DNA of 64,000 nt, from positions 1-64,000 of the forward strand of contig NZ_AUMK01000017.1 of assembly GCF_000430645.1 (NCBI RefSeq). Reading direction: 5' to 3'. The notes beneath the pieces are model-generated. The model was not told the DNA's origin. It saw nothing but the letters and a program-made list of their open reading frames with translations, and did no database searches. Of the stretch, positions 36,540 through 45,636 are shown one piece after another (the stretch's first letter is position 1; every line of letters begins with the position of its first letter). Source of the stretch: Aquimarina latercula DSM 2041 (GTDB taxonomy: Bacteria; Bacteroidota; Bacteroidia; Flavobacteriales; Flavobacteriaceae). Made by a program: the position numbers and the translations under genes.

Positions 36540-39068
36540 ATGAAACAAAGAATTCTGTTTACCATCGCCCTTTCATTCTTAATTGCTTTTGTAGGCAATA
36601 GTCAAATTATCTATAGTGATAATTTTGACGAAAACATATTAAGTGTAGAGCCTACTTCTGCATATGCCGTATCATTATCTAATGATAATTTATCAATCAA
36701 TGCTAATGGTACAGCAGGAGCTTTTAGCCCATTTAAATATATACTACACAACAATGGTTCTGATATATCAATAAATATATCAAACCAAACCAAACTATAT
36801 ATTAAAGTAATGGGTAGTTCGAATCCGGATTTAAGAATTGATATCCAAGATGAAGATGGTTTTGTATCTAATTTAAGCCCATTGTCCGTCAGAATAGCTA
36901 ATGAGTTCACTATTTACGAACTAGACTATTCTTCTAATTTACAGGATGGAGGTTATGGAGGTTCTGATTGCACACAAGCTACAGCTCCTTGTCCCGTAGA
37001 TCCATCTAAAATAGCTTTTGTTCAATTTTTTGTAAATGCTGCAGAAGGAGGATACTCAGGAACTATTGAAATTGATTGGATTTCTTTTGGAGAACCTTTA
37101 GAAACACCCCCTCCACCATCTGCATATGAAGTTCGCTACAATCAAGTATCTTATATAGCAGGCAGAAATAAAACCATTAGTGTTGTAGCTCAAAGTAGTT
37201 TTAGCAATCAAGCATACACCATACTAGATAGCTCAAATAATACAGTATTATCTGGAACGACAGGAGCATCATCTTTATGGAGTGATTCTGGAGAACATAT
37301 TGTGAATGTAGATATTTCTGAAGTGGACACCGAAGGAACATATCGTTTTCTAATAGATACTGAAGAAATTACCTTTAATGTAAGTATAGATGGATATGCG
37401 GAACTTAGAGAAGAAGCTTTTAAGTACTATTATTACAACCGTTCTTCTACGGCATTAGAGTCAACCCACGCAGGTATTTATGCAAGACCAGCAGGAACTC
37501 CAGATGATGTCGTTCGTGTGCATTCATCAGCAGCAACGTCTGCACGACCAGAGGGGACTGTAATATCTGCGCCAAAAGGATGGTATGACGCAGGAGATTA
37601 CAACAAATACATAGTAAATAGTGGAATTAGTACATATACCTTATTAGCTGCATATGAACATTATAAAACGGAATGGCAAAGCTTACAATATAATATTCCT
37701 GAACAAGGCGGAGATTTACCTGATATCTTAGATGAAGTTTTATGGAATTTAGATTGGATGTTAGACATGCAAGACCCGAATGATGGTGGAGTATACCATA
37801 AATTAACTGCTAAAAACTTCTCTGGAAGAGTTATGCCTGCCGCATATAATTTAGAAAGATTTGTTGTACAAAAATCAACTGCAGCAGCTTTAAATTTTGC
37901 TGCTGTAACCGCAATGGCATCAAGAATATTTTCTGATTACGAAAGCGTAAGACCTGGATTTAGTGCACAATTAGAACAAGCAGCAAAAGATGCCTATTCT
38001 TGGGCAAAAGCTAATCCTGCTATTTATTATAGCCAAGGGAACGGAACACCTGTTTCCGATATTTCTACCGGAGAATACGGAGATACGAATGTTACCGATG
38101 AATTTCAATGGGCAGCAGTAGAACTATTTATTACAACTAGAGAAAATACCTATCGAGATGACATTGATGTAAGTTCTATTGGAGGGGGAACTCCAAGCTG
38201 GCCATATAGTGATCCTCTTGCACTAATTTCAATCGCTCAATACACTACCAGTTTAGCAAGTTCAATTAACGTTACTGCAGCCAATAGCACTTTAATAAGC
38301 ACAGCTGATCAGTTAAAGAATCAGGTTAATACTTCTCCAATGAAAACTACAATGTCTACTAACGACTATTCTTGGGGTAGTAATGGAGCAGTAGGAAATC
38401 AATTAATCTTACTGATCAGAGCATATGAGTTGACTCAAGATGAGTCTTATTTAGACGCTGCTTATACAGCGATGGACTATATTTTTGGTAGAAACGGAAC
38501 TGGATACTCTTATGTAACTGGATTTGGAGATACACAAGTATTCGAACCTCACCACAGAATATCTGATGCTGACGGTATTTCTGCTCCTATTCCTGGGATG
38601 ATTGTAGGAGGACCGCAAAATGAAAACAACCCAGACACAGGTGATTGCACAGGTTCTGGAATTAATTTCCCTTCTAATTTGCCAGCTTCAAAATATGTAG
38701 ACCACTGGTGTTCATATTCTACCAATGAAATTACTATTAATTGGAACGCCCCTCTAGTCTATGCAATGCACGCTTTAGATTTCTATCAAAAAGAATCAGC
38801 TACATTATCTATAAATGAGCTAGAAGAGAACATAAGTTCTGTCAAGATTTTCCCAAATCCTTCAAGTAGCATTTTAAATATAAAATTCCCAACAGACATA
38901 GCATCCTCGAATATCGAAATCTACTCGCTTCGAGGTAAAAAAGTCTTGTCAAAAAAAATAAACACTACTTCTTCCAGCATAGATATAAGTAACCTTACTA
39001 CAGGACTCTATTTAGTTAAAGTAACTACTAAAAACCAAAGTTATACAACTAAAATTGCAAAGAAGTAA
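36540..39068 (+). CDS. T9SS-secreted family 9 glycoside hydrolase (cellulase/endoglucanase)
   Basis: Inverting beta-1,4-glucanase predicted to act outside the cell. The 842 residues comprise a signal peptide (1-21), an N-terminal beta-sandwich of about 165 residues (about 22-187) that looks like a carbohydrate-binding domain, a CelD_N Ig-like domain (about 196-285), the GH9 (alpha/alpha)6 barrel (about 290-750) and a T9SS type A sorting domain (about 765-842). Catalytic residues are visible: Asp350 and Asp353 in GWYDAGDYNKY, His671/672 in PHHRIS and the general acid Glu730 in STNEITINW. The gene stands alone with its own terminator; no SusCD pair or other glucanase is adjacent. Confidence 0.95.
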   Translation: MKQRILFTIALSFLIAFVGNSQIIYSDNFDENILSVEPTSAYAVSLSNDNLSINANGTAGAFSPFKYILHNNGSDISINISNQTKLYIKVMGSSNPDLRIDIQDEDGFVSNLSPLSVRIANEFTIYELDYSSNLQDGGYGGSDCTQATAPCPVDPSKIAFVQFFVNAAEGGYSGTIEIDWISFGEPLETPPPPSAYEVRYNQVSYIAGRNKTISVVAQSSFSNQAYTILDSSNNTVLSGTTGASSLWSDSGEHIVNVDISEVDTEGTYRFLIDTEEITFNVSIDGYAELREEAFKYYYYNRSSTALESTHAGIYARPAGTPDDVVRVHSSAATSARPEGTVISAPKGWYDAGDYNKYIVNSGISTYTLLAAYEHYKTEWQSLQYNIPEQGGDLPDILDEVLWNLDWMLDMQDPNDGGVYHKLTAKNFSGRVMPAAYNLERFVVQKSTAAALNFAAVTAMASRIFSDYESVRPGFSAQLEQAAKDAYSWAKANPAIYYSQGNGTPVSDISTGEYGDTNVTDEFQWAAVELFITTRENTYRDDIDVSSIGGGTPSWPYSDPLALISIAQYTTSLASSINVTAANSTLISTADQLKNQVNTSPMKTTMSTNDYSWGSNGAVGNQLILLIRAYELTQDESYLDAAYTAMDYIFGRNGTGYSYVTGFGDTQVFEPHHRISDADGISAPIPGMIVGGPQNENNPDTGDCTGSGINFPSNLPASKYVDHWCSYSTNEITINWNAPLVYAMHALDFYQKESATLSINELEENISSVKIFPNPSSSILNIKFPTDIASSNIEIYSLRGKKVLSKKINTTSSSIDISNLTTGLYLVKVTTKNQSYTTKIAKK

Positions 39069-39095
39069 AACAATTTTAATACAAACTCTAACTAA

Positions 39096-39138
39096 AAAAT
39101 CACCCTATTTAATTTTAATAATTAAATAGGGTGATTTT
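39096..39138. terminator. Bidirectional terminator between cellulase and sucB genes
   Basis: A perfect 19-bp stem (39096-39114 with 39120-39138; core AATCACCCTATTT / AAATAGGGTGATT) with a 5-base loop has T residues on the right and A residues on the left. It sits between two convergent genes and should stop both transcripts. Confidence 0.92.
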
Positions 39139-39163
39139 ATCTTTTTAGTAAGAAAACCTTCGA

Positions 39164-40390
39164 CTAAAGTTCAAGGGCTTTATTTATATTATTATCCATT
39201 AATAATTCTTCAGGATTTTCTAATGCCTCCTTAACAGCTACCAAAAACCCAACAGATTCTTTACCATCAATAATTCTATGATCGTAAGACAATGCCACAT
39301 ACATAATCGGTGCTACAACTATTTGTCCGTCTCTTACAATTGGTCTTTCTACAATATTGTGCATTCCTAAAATAGCACTCTGCGGTGGGTTTATGATCGG
39401 AGTAGATAACATACTACCAAAAACTCCTCCATTAGTAATTGTAAAAGTTCCTCCTGTCATCTCATCTACCGTTATCTGACCTTCACGAGCTCTAATTGCC
39501 AACCTTTTAACCTCAGACTCAACTCCTCTAAAGCTTAAGTTTTCAGCATTTCTAATTACCGGAACCATCAATCCTTTTGGTCCAGAAACGGCAATACTGA
39601 TATCTTGAAAATCATAAGAAATCATCTCTTTACCTTCAATCATCGAATTAACGGCTGGATACATTTTTAGAGCTCTTACACAAGCTAATGTAAAAAATGA
39701 CATAAACCCAAGACTAACTCCATGCTTGCTTTTGAATGTTTCTTTATATTGTTTTCTTAAATCAAATATCGGCTGCATATCCACTTCGTTAAAAGTAGTC
39801 AACATCGCAGTTTCATTCTTCACAGAAACTAATCTCTCCGCTACCTTACGACGTAGCATAGATAATTTTTTACGTGATTCTCCTCTACTTCCAGGTCCTG
39901 GAGTACCCATTGATGGTTTTGCATCAACTGCATCTGCTTTGGTAATACGTCCATCGCGCCCAGTTCCTTTTACTTGAGAAGCATCAATTCCTTTTTCAGC
40001 TAACACCTTTTTAGCAGCTGGCGAAGCAGTTCCAGTTGCATATGTTTCTGTTTTAGCTGGAGCTTCTGTTTTCGCAGGTACTGGTGCCTCTTCCTTTTTT
40101 TCTTCCGTTTTTGAAGTTTCTTTAGATGCAGAAGAACCTCCTTCTGGTTTAGCTGCATCTGTGTCAATAAGACACACAACTTCACCAACAGCTACAGCGT
40201 CTCCTTCTTCTGCTTTTAGTGTAATAATACCACTAGCTTCTGCAGGAAGCTCTAACGTTGCTTTATCACTATCTACCTCTGCTATTGCTTGATCTTTTTC
40301 CACATAATCACCATCTTCTACAAGCCATTGAGCTATTTCTACTTCTGTAATGGATTCTCCCGGAGAAGGGACTTTCATTTCTAAAGCCAT
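39164..40390 (-). CDS. sucB: 2-oxoglutarate dehydrogenase E2, dihydrolipoyl succinyltransferase
   Basis: Core of the 2-oxoglutarate dehydrogenase complex; transfers succinyl from lipoyl to CoA. The 408 residues show a lipoyl domain (1-76) with the lipoylated Lys43 in DSDKAT, a Pro/Ala/Lys/Glu-rich linker (about 80-118), a peripheral subunit-binding domain (about 120-158, [14 protein letters not shown]) and the catalytic domain (about 180-408) ending in SYDHRIIDG, which contains the active-site His. It is 60 bases downstream of sucA on the same strand, the usual E1-E2 order. Confidence 0.97.
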   Translation of the reverse strand: MALEMKVPSPGESITEVEIAQWLVEDGDYVEKDQAIAEVDSDKATLELPAEASGIITLKAEEGDAVAVGEVVCLIDTDAAKPEGGSSASKETSKTEEKKEEAPVPAKTEAPAKTETYATGTASPAAKKVLAEKGIDASQVKGTGRDGRITKADAVDAKPSMGTPGPGSRGESRKKLSMLRRKVAERLVSVKNETAMLTTFNEVDMQPIFDLRKQYKETFKSKHGVSLGFMSFFTLACVRALKMYPAVNSMIEGKEMISYDFQDISIAVSGPKGLMVPVIRNAENLSFRGVESEVKRLAIRAREGQITVDEMTGGTFTITNGGVFGSMLSTPIINPPQSAILGMHNIVERPIVRDGQIVVAPIMYVALSYDHRIIDGKESVGFLVAVKEALENPEELLMDNNINKALEL

Positions 40391-40450
40391 AATTCTAAAT
40401 TTATACTTTATATCGCTTTCGCGAAAATATTTCTATTTATAGTTACTTTA

Positions 40451-43237
40451 CTATTTTCTTTTTCTTCTTTGATTATCCTTTGTTTTATCAAAAACAAAAT
40501 CGATTACTTCTTGATGTCTTCTTTTAGATCTAGTAGCACTACCCGCCGCAGGTGCCCCGTAAGGCCTTCTACTTGCAAATCTAAATGAACTGGCATCATC
40601 ATAATGCATTAAAATATGACTTAGCGCACCCATATTACGTGGTTCTTCTTGAGCCCAAACAACATCGGTAGCCTTGTATTTTTTAATTAATGTATCCATT
40701 TCCTTTGCTGGAAGTGGAAATAACTGCTCTAATCTCACCAAAGCAACATCATTCCTATCCAATTTTTCTTTTTCTTCTAATAAGTCATAATAAAACTTAC
40801 CTGTACAGAAAACCAATGTTTTAGTATCTTTTGCCTTAGCTACTGGATCATCTATTACAGTTTGAAAACTTCCATTAGCAAATTCTTCTACAGAAGAAAC
40901 TACTTTAGGATGACGTAATAAACTTTTTGGAGTAAAAATGATTAAAGGTTTTCGATATGTAGCTTTCATTTGTCTTCTTAACAAATGAAACATATTGGCT
41001 GGTGTAGTAACATCTGCTACAAACATATTATCTTTAGCACATAATTGAAGGTAACGTTCCATTCTCGCAGAAGAATGTTCTGCTCCTTGTCCTTCATATC
41101 CATGTGGTAATAACATTACTAATCCATTCTGAAGCTTCCATTTATCCTCTGCAGAAGAAATATACTGATCAATCATAATCTGCGCTCCATTACTAAAATC
41201 TCCAAATTGAGCTTCCCAAATTGCCAAGGATTTTGGACTAGCCATAGCGTATCCGTAATCAAACCCAACAACGCCATATTCTGAAAGCAAAGAATTATAG
41301 ATATAAAAATCTCCTTGTTCTCCTTTTAGGTTATTCAATAGCAATACTTCCTCTTCACTATCCTCAACCTTTACAACAGCATGTCTGTGAGAAAAAGTTC
41401 CTCTCTCGACATCTTGTCCACTCATTCTAACATCATACCCTTCTTTGAGCAGTGATCCATATGCTAGTAATTCTCCCATAGCCCAATCCAACTGATCTTT
41501 CTCAAAAAACATTTTATGTCGTTGATCAATTAAACGCTCTATTTTACGAAGGAATTTCTTATCCGACGGTAATTTAGTAATAATCTCTGCAATCTCAGTT
41601 AGTGCTTCTTTAGAATATGTGGTATCCACAACTTCCATCATCTCATCCTCTTGAACTCTTGTAAATCCAGCCCACTCATCTTGCATAAAAGGAGTGATTA
41701 CTGTCTTTTCTTGTTTTCGAGAATCTTCTAGCTCTTCTTCTAGAGATGCTTTATATTCTTTTTCAAGATCCGAAACATGATCCTGATTTATAATTCCTTC
41801 AGAAATTAATTTCGCTGCATAAATATCTCTAGGATTTTTATGTTTAGCTATTGCCTTATATAACTTAGGTTGTGTAAAACGAGGCTCATCACCCTCGTTA
41901 TGACCGTATTTTCTATAGCCTAGCAAATCTATAAATACATCACGTCCGAAATTCATTCTAAAATCAAGCGCAAAATTTGTTGCATGCACAACAGCCTCGG
42001 CATCATCAGCATTTACGTGAAGTACAGGAGACAAGGTTACTTTACCAACATCTGTACAATACGTAGATGAACGTGCATCTAAGTAATTCGTAGTAAAACC
42101 TATTTGGTTGTTTACGACAATATGAATAGTTCCACCTGTCTTATAACCATCTAATTGTGCCATTTGGACAATTTCATACACCAAACCTTGTCCAGCAATA
42201 GCTGCATCTCCATGAACAACAATTGGTAAAACCTGTGATATATTATCTTTATAATACTTATCCTGTTTAGCTCTAGTAATTCCTTCTACTACCGCTCCTA
42301 CAGTTTCTAAGTGAGATGGATTAGGGGCAATATTCATGTTAATTGCCTTACCCGAATCTGTTTTTCGTTTAGAAGTCCATCCTAAATGATACTTTACATC
42401 TCCATCAAAAACAGCCTCTTCATAATCTTTACCATCAAACTCGCTAAATATATCTTTTGGGCTTTTTCCAAAAATATTGGTCAATGTACTAAGACGACCA
42501 CGATGTGCCATCCCCATAACAAACTCTTTTACTCCCATACCAGCCGCTTTTTCTACTAAAGCATCTAATGCAGGTATTAAAGACTCTCCTCCTTCTAGAG
42601 AAAAACGCTTTTGACCTACATATTTAGTATGTAAAAAGCTCTCAAAAGATACTGCTTGATTTAGTTTCTTAAGAATATGTTTTTTCTGATCAGTAGAAAA
42701 TTTAGTCCTATTGGTATTAAAATTTACACGATCTTGTATCCACTGCCTCTCTTCAGGATTTCTAATATACACGTATTCGATACCTATAGCATCACAATAT
42801 ATTTGCTCTAAATGAACAATTATATTACTTAATGTATTAGGTCCAACTCCAATAATCTCTCCGGCATTGAACACTGTATTAAGATCCCCTTGACTTAAAC
42901 CAAAATTCTCTAGAGCAAGAGAAGGATGATACTTTCTTCTTTCTCTTACTGGATTTGTTTTGGTAAACAAATGACCTCTGGTTCTGTAGGCATCGATAAG
43001 ACGCACAACCTGAAATTCTTTTTGAAGATTTTCGGGAACAGCTACAGCAGTATCTCCCGAATCTTTTTCTATATAAATTGTTTCCCCAGAGCCATCTGCA
43101 CTTTCTAATCCAAAATCAAATCCTTGAAAAAATGCTCTCCAACTAGGTTCTACACTATCTGGGCTTTGCAAATATTGATCGTATAAATCTGCAAAAAATG
43201 CGGTATTAGCCGCATTCAAAAATGAATATTTATCCAT
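40451..43237 (-). CDS. sucA: 2-oxoglutarate dehydrogenase E1 component
   Basis: Thiamine-diphosphate dependent decarboxylase of the TCA cycle. The product is 928 residues from the start I chose, ATG 43237 (MDKYSFLNAANTAFFADLYDQYL), which matches the family N terminus. An upstream in-frame ATG at 43276 adds 13 residues but coincides with the -7 promoter box, so it would lie upstream of the transcript. Domains: E1 N-terminal motif, TPP-binding E1_dh (about 190-510; GMAHRGRLSTLTN, HGDAAIAGQGLVYE), Transket_pyr (about 580-780) and the C-terminal domain (WAQEEPRNMGAL). sucB follows. Confidence 0.96.
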   Translation of the reverse strand: MDKYSFLNAANTAFFADLYDQYLQSPDSVEPSWRAFFQGFDFGLESADGSGETIYIEKDSGDTAVAVPENLQKEFQVVRLIDAYRTRGHLFTKTNPVRERRKYHPSLALENFGLSQGDLNTVFNAGEIIGVGPNTLSNIIVHLEQIYCDAIGIEYVYIRNPEERQWIQDRVNFNTNRTKFSTDQKKHILKKLNQAVSFESFLHTKYVGQKRFSLEGGESLIPALDALVEKAAGMGVKEFVMGMAHRGRLSTLTNIFGKSPKDIFSEFDGKDYEEAVFDGDVKYHLGWTSKRKTDSGKAINMNIAPNPSHLETVGAVVEGITRAKQDKYYKDNISQVLPIVVHGDAAIAGQGLVYEIVQMAQLDGYKTGGTIHIVVNNQIGFTTNYLDARSSTYCTDVGKVTLSPVLHVNADDAEAVVHATNFALDFRMNFGRDVFIDLLGYRKYGHNEGDEPRFTQPKLYKAIAKHKNPRDIYAAKLISEGIINQDHVSDLEKEYKASLEEELEDSRKQEKTVITPFMQDEWAGFTRVQEDEMMEVVDTTYSKEALTEIAEIITKLPSDKKFLRKIERLIDQRHKMFFEKDQLDWAMGELLAYGSLLKEGYDVRMSGQDVERGTFSHRHAVVKVEDSEEEVLLLNNLKGEQGDFYIYNSLLSEYGVVGFDYGYAMASPKSLAIWEAQFGDFSNGAQIMIDQYISSAEDKWKLQNGLVMLLPHGYEGQGAEHSSARMERYLQLCAKDNMFVADVTTPANMFHLLRRQMKATYRKPLIIFTPKSLLRHPKVVSSVEEFANGSFQTVIDDPVAKAKDTKTLVFCTGKFYYDLLEEKEKLDRNDVALVRLEQLFPLPAKEMDTLIKKYKATDVVWAQEEPRNMGALSHILMHYDDASSFRFASRRPYGAPAAGSATRSKRRHQEVIDFVFDKTKDNQRRKRK

Positions 43238-43275
43238 ATGTAAGTATTCAACCGTCTTTTTATTATAAAACATCA

Positions 43276-43283
43276 CAAAAATA
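43276..43283 (-). promoter_or_regulatory. -7 element of sucA (TATTTTTG)
   Basis: The minus strand reads TATTTTTG at 43283-43276, a perfect TAnnTTTG box, 38 bases before the sucA ATG chosen at 43237. A matching -33 TTG is not obvious. The box overlaps the rejected upstream ATG at 43276. Confidence 0.55.
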
Positions 43284-43351
43284 CAATAATTACAGTATAT
43301 TGAGTATGGAATTATATATATTTATTGTAACATTTTTTTACCATTTTAACA

Positions 43352-43873
43352 ATGAAAGTGTTTCTTATTCATAAAATCAAAATCATACTCTTAGTATCCG
43401 CAATGTTATTTTCCTTACAACAATGTTATTCTCAGGAAGACAATTTTTGGTCTCGAGTGAGGATTGGAGGTAACATAGGTATTGGGTTTACAAACGATAC
43501 TTTTAACGGAATCCTAGCTCCTTCTGCTGTCTATGATTTTAATAATCAATTCAGTATGGGTTTTGGTCTTAATTTTGGATATACTGATTCTCGTAATTTT
43601 ACGGCAACAAATTATGGTGCTAGCATTATTACTCTTTACAATCCTTTTCCTTCATTACAATTATCTGCTGAGTTTGAACAAATGGGAGTAAGTAGAAGTT
43701 TTGAAATTGAAGGACCCAATATAAATGATAATTATTGGTATCCCGCTTTATTTATAGGTGCAGGCTATAGAGTAGGATTTGTTAGTGTTGGTTTACGATA
43801 TGATGTTTTATACGATGACAACAAAAGTATTTATGCCAGCGCTTATGCTCCTTTCGTGAGAGTATTTTTCTAA
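43352..43873 (+). CDS. Small outer-membrane beta-barrel protein divergent from sucA
   Basis: A 173-residue protein with a signal peptide (about 1-28, ending CYSQ). The mature part alternates Gly/aromatic beta strands (FSMGFGLNFGYTDSRNF, FIGAGYRVGFVSVGLRYDVLYD) and ends in VRVFF, the C-terminal aromatic typical of outer-membrane barrels. Homologues beside sucA in flavobacteria are sometimes labelled alpha-ketoglutarate decarboxylase, which this sequence does not support. It is divergent from sucA over 114 bp. Function unknown. Confidence 0.8.
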   Translation: MKVFLIHKIKIILLVSAMLFSLQQCYSQEDNFWSRVRIGGNIGIGFTNDTFNGILAPSAVYDFNNQFSMGFGLNFGYTDSRNFTATNYGASIITLYNPFPSLQLSAEFEQMGVSRSFEIEGPNINDNYWYPALFIGAGYRVGFVSVGLRYDVLYDDNKSIYASAYAPFVRVFF

Positions 43874-44011
43874 AAACCACAATACTACAGAAAAAAATAC
43901 GTTTTTTATCTAGAAAAAAATACCGGTTATCTAATATATAGCGGAAGCGCCATAGTTTTCTTGTATTTTTTCTACTTTTAATATCAATTACGATTAAAAC
44001 CCCAAAATAAA

Positions 44012-44383
44012 ATGAAAAACTACTTACTAATGCTATCCATTGCGATAGCAGTATCTTCGTGTTCTAGCAACAAAAAAACGGTAACGACAAAATTCGATCC
44101 TAACAACAATCCTTATTACGTAAAAAAAGAAAAAAAAGGAGTAACCGAAGTAAACGATCCTAAAATACAAGGAAAAATTAATACAATTATCGAGAAACAT
44201 CTCGGGATTTCAATATCTTCTATTGCCATATCACCAATTACTCTTACTAATTCTGGATATCACTGGAAATTTATGAATGTAAGAAACGGTAAAAGTTTTA
44301 TAGGATCTACTGATCTTAAATTTGAGTCTGTTAAAATAACAAAGAACAAGAAGAAACCTAATACTCAAGTATCTGATTTTTAA
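44012..44383 (+). CDS. Small lipoprotein, paralogue A of a local pair
   Basis: A 123-residue protein with a lipoprotein signal peptide (lipobox VSSC, Cys17), a low-complexity basic linker, and a compact domain of about 65 residues (PKIQGKINTIIEKHLGI ... WKFMNVRNGKSFIG). The domain is about 55% identical by eye (36 of 65 aligned positions) to that of the lipoprotein encoded at 45194. I do not recognise the family. It is probably anchored in the envelope. An opposite-strand gene sits between the two copies. Confidence 0.72.
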   Translation: MKNYLLMLSIAIAVSSCSSNKKTVTTKFDPNNNPYYVKKEKKGVTEVNDPKIQGKINTIIEKHLGISISSIAISPITLTNSGYHWKFMNVRNGKSFIGSTDLKFESVKITKNKKKPNTQVSDF

Positions 44384-44399
44384 AAGATATTATTGTATT

Positions 44400-45026
44400 C
44401 TACCAGATATGAAAAATACATTGTCGTTTTCTGTTTGAATAACTCTGTAGTTTCTGTTCTGCTTTTCTTAAAAGTTTATATTTATAGCTTACTTCAGCGG
44501 TATCTTCAATACAAATACCTTTTTTAAATACAAGGGTATTAAAGTATTCATGATCCCAATCAACAAGTTTTTCGCTATGCTTTCTTTCGAAACAGCCTGA
44601 ATTCTCTTTATTTTCAAAGTACATCCTTTGTTCTGTAACTTCAATTACTTTTTCTGCAGTTGTAGAGGACACTCCCTGACTACTTTCTTTATAAAGTGTA
44701 TTCATATACATGATTTCAGAAATTGAAGTCTTCAACTTTAATTTATCTTCATCTATAAAATAATTTTCTAAAAACGTATCATTACCAAAACCTTGCTTAT
44801 AAACATGAGTCATCAATCTCAATTTATCATTCAAATAATAAAGCTCTATTCTTCCTGATAAATCCTCCGAACATTTATAATATTTTGTTCTATTTTTTAT
44901 TAAAGTATCCTTTGCTGTAATTCTTTTTAAAAAGGTTTCATAGGAATCATTAACATCATCAAAACTTTCCTGTCCATTTGAAACACTTAGGAAAAACAAT
45001 AATAATACAAGTGGAAATATTTTCAT
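44400..45026 (-). CDS. Hypothetical exported protein, 208 residues
   Basis: Signal peptide at about 1-18 (ends SNGQ), then a mixed alpha/beta sequence with three or four Cys (YKCSEDL, SGCFERKH, KGICIED, RQCIFHIW) that could form disulfides in the periplasm. No catalytic motif or family is recognised. It lies between the two paralogous small lipoprotein genes, on the opposite strand, and converges on the first copy with only 16 bases between stops. Confidence 0.65.
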   Translation of the reverse strand: MKIFPLVLLLFFLSVSNGQESFDDVNDSYETFLKRITAKDTLIKNRTKYYKCSEDLSGRIELYYLNDKLRLMTHVYKQGFGNDTFLENYFIDEDKLKLKTSISEIMYMNTLYKESSQGVSSTTAEKVIEVTEQRMYFENKENSGCFERKHSEKLVDWDHEYFNTLVFKKGICIEDTAEVSYKYKLLRKAEQKLQSYSNRKRQCIFHIW

Positions 45027-45165
45027 AACAACAACTACTTACAATTAGGTTACAACAGATTAGCTTTTTTTCTTAATAACTGTTTTTAATCGAAAAAATC
45101 AACAAATCAACCAATATTACATTTTAATTTTATGCTTAAAACACAATTTTACTATGTTTAACCAG

Positions 45166-45173
45166 TAATTTTG
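45166..45173 (+). promoter_or_regulatory. -7 element of the second small lipoprotein gene (TAATTTTG)
   Basis: TAATTTTG matches TAnnTTTG exactly and is 20 bases before the ATG at 45194. No -33 TTG is clear, so only the -7 half is supported. Confidence 0.5.
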
Positions 45174-45193
45174 AATTATTAAACAAACTCATT

Positions 45194-45538
45194 ATGAAAA
45201 CAAAATTACTCATTGCTCTTTTAGGGTTTTCCATTATTAGTTGCTCTAGTTCTAAAGAAACATTAAAAGAAACAAATACCGTAACATCCGCACCAGAAAA
45301 AGCTCGTAAAAACGAAGCTAGCATAAATTATGCATCCAAAGAAATTAACCGTAAAATTAATAGTATAATTCAGAATTATTTAGGCGTACCAATTTCTTCT
45401 ATAGCTAGGTCAGATGTAAAAGAGACCGAACAAGGATATCAATGGAAATTCATGAATGTGAAAACAGGAGAAAACTTTATCGCTAATACTGATTTTAATT
45501 TTAACTCAGTAAAAATTATAAAAAACAAAAGAAGTTAA
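45194..45538 (+). CDS. Small lipoprotein, paralogue B of a local pair
   Basis: A 114-residue lipoprotein (lipobox IISC, Cys17; ATG 45194 with a -7 box just upstream). After a Thr/Glu/Lys-rich linker comes the same domain as in the product of 44012-44383: KEINRKINSIIQNYLGVPISSIA and QWKFMNVKTGENFIANTDF. The pair shares length, signal type and domain order, so they are duplicates. Function unknown. A strong terminator follows. Confidence 0.72.
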   Translation: MKTKLLIALLGFSIISCSSSKETLKETNTVTSAPEKARKNEASINYASKEINRKINSIIQNYLGVPISSIARSDVKETEQGYQWKFMNVKTGENFIANTDFNFNSVKIIKNKRS

Positions 45539-45604
45539 TATCGTAGTAACCTACAACTACTTTTATTAATATTAATACGCAGTTTTTTTGCCTCAACTAA
45601 GCGT

Positions 45605-45636
45605 AACCTGATTTAATTATAAATCAGGTTTTTTTT
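45605..45636 (+). terminator. Terminator after the second lipoprotein gene
   Basis: An 11-bp stem (AACCTGATTTA 45605-45615 / TAAATCAGGTT 45620-45630) with loop ATTA is followed by six T residues. The T-run touches the end of the convergent polyprenyl synthase gene (stop at 45635). Confidence 0.9.

Noticed and set aside
40417..40426. Palindrome TTTCGCGAAA between sucB and sucA
   Set aside because: Only 10 bp, without T-run or partner sites; a related core TTCGCGAA also occurs inside the TolC gene, so it looks like background.
43352..43873. Alpha-ketoglutarate decarboxylase label sometimes given to this sucA neighbour
   Set aside because: The sequence is a small signal-peptide-bearing beta-barrel with no thiamine-binding or decarboxylase motifs.
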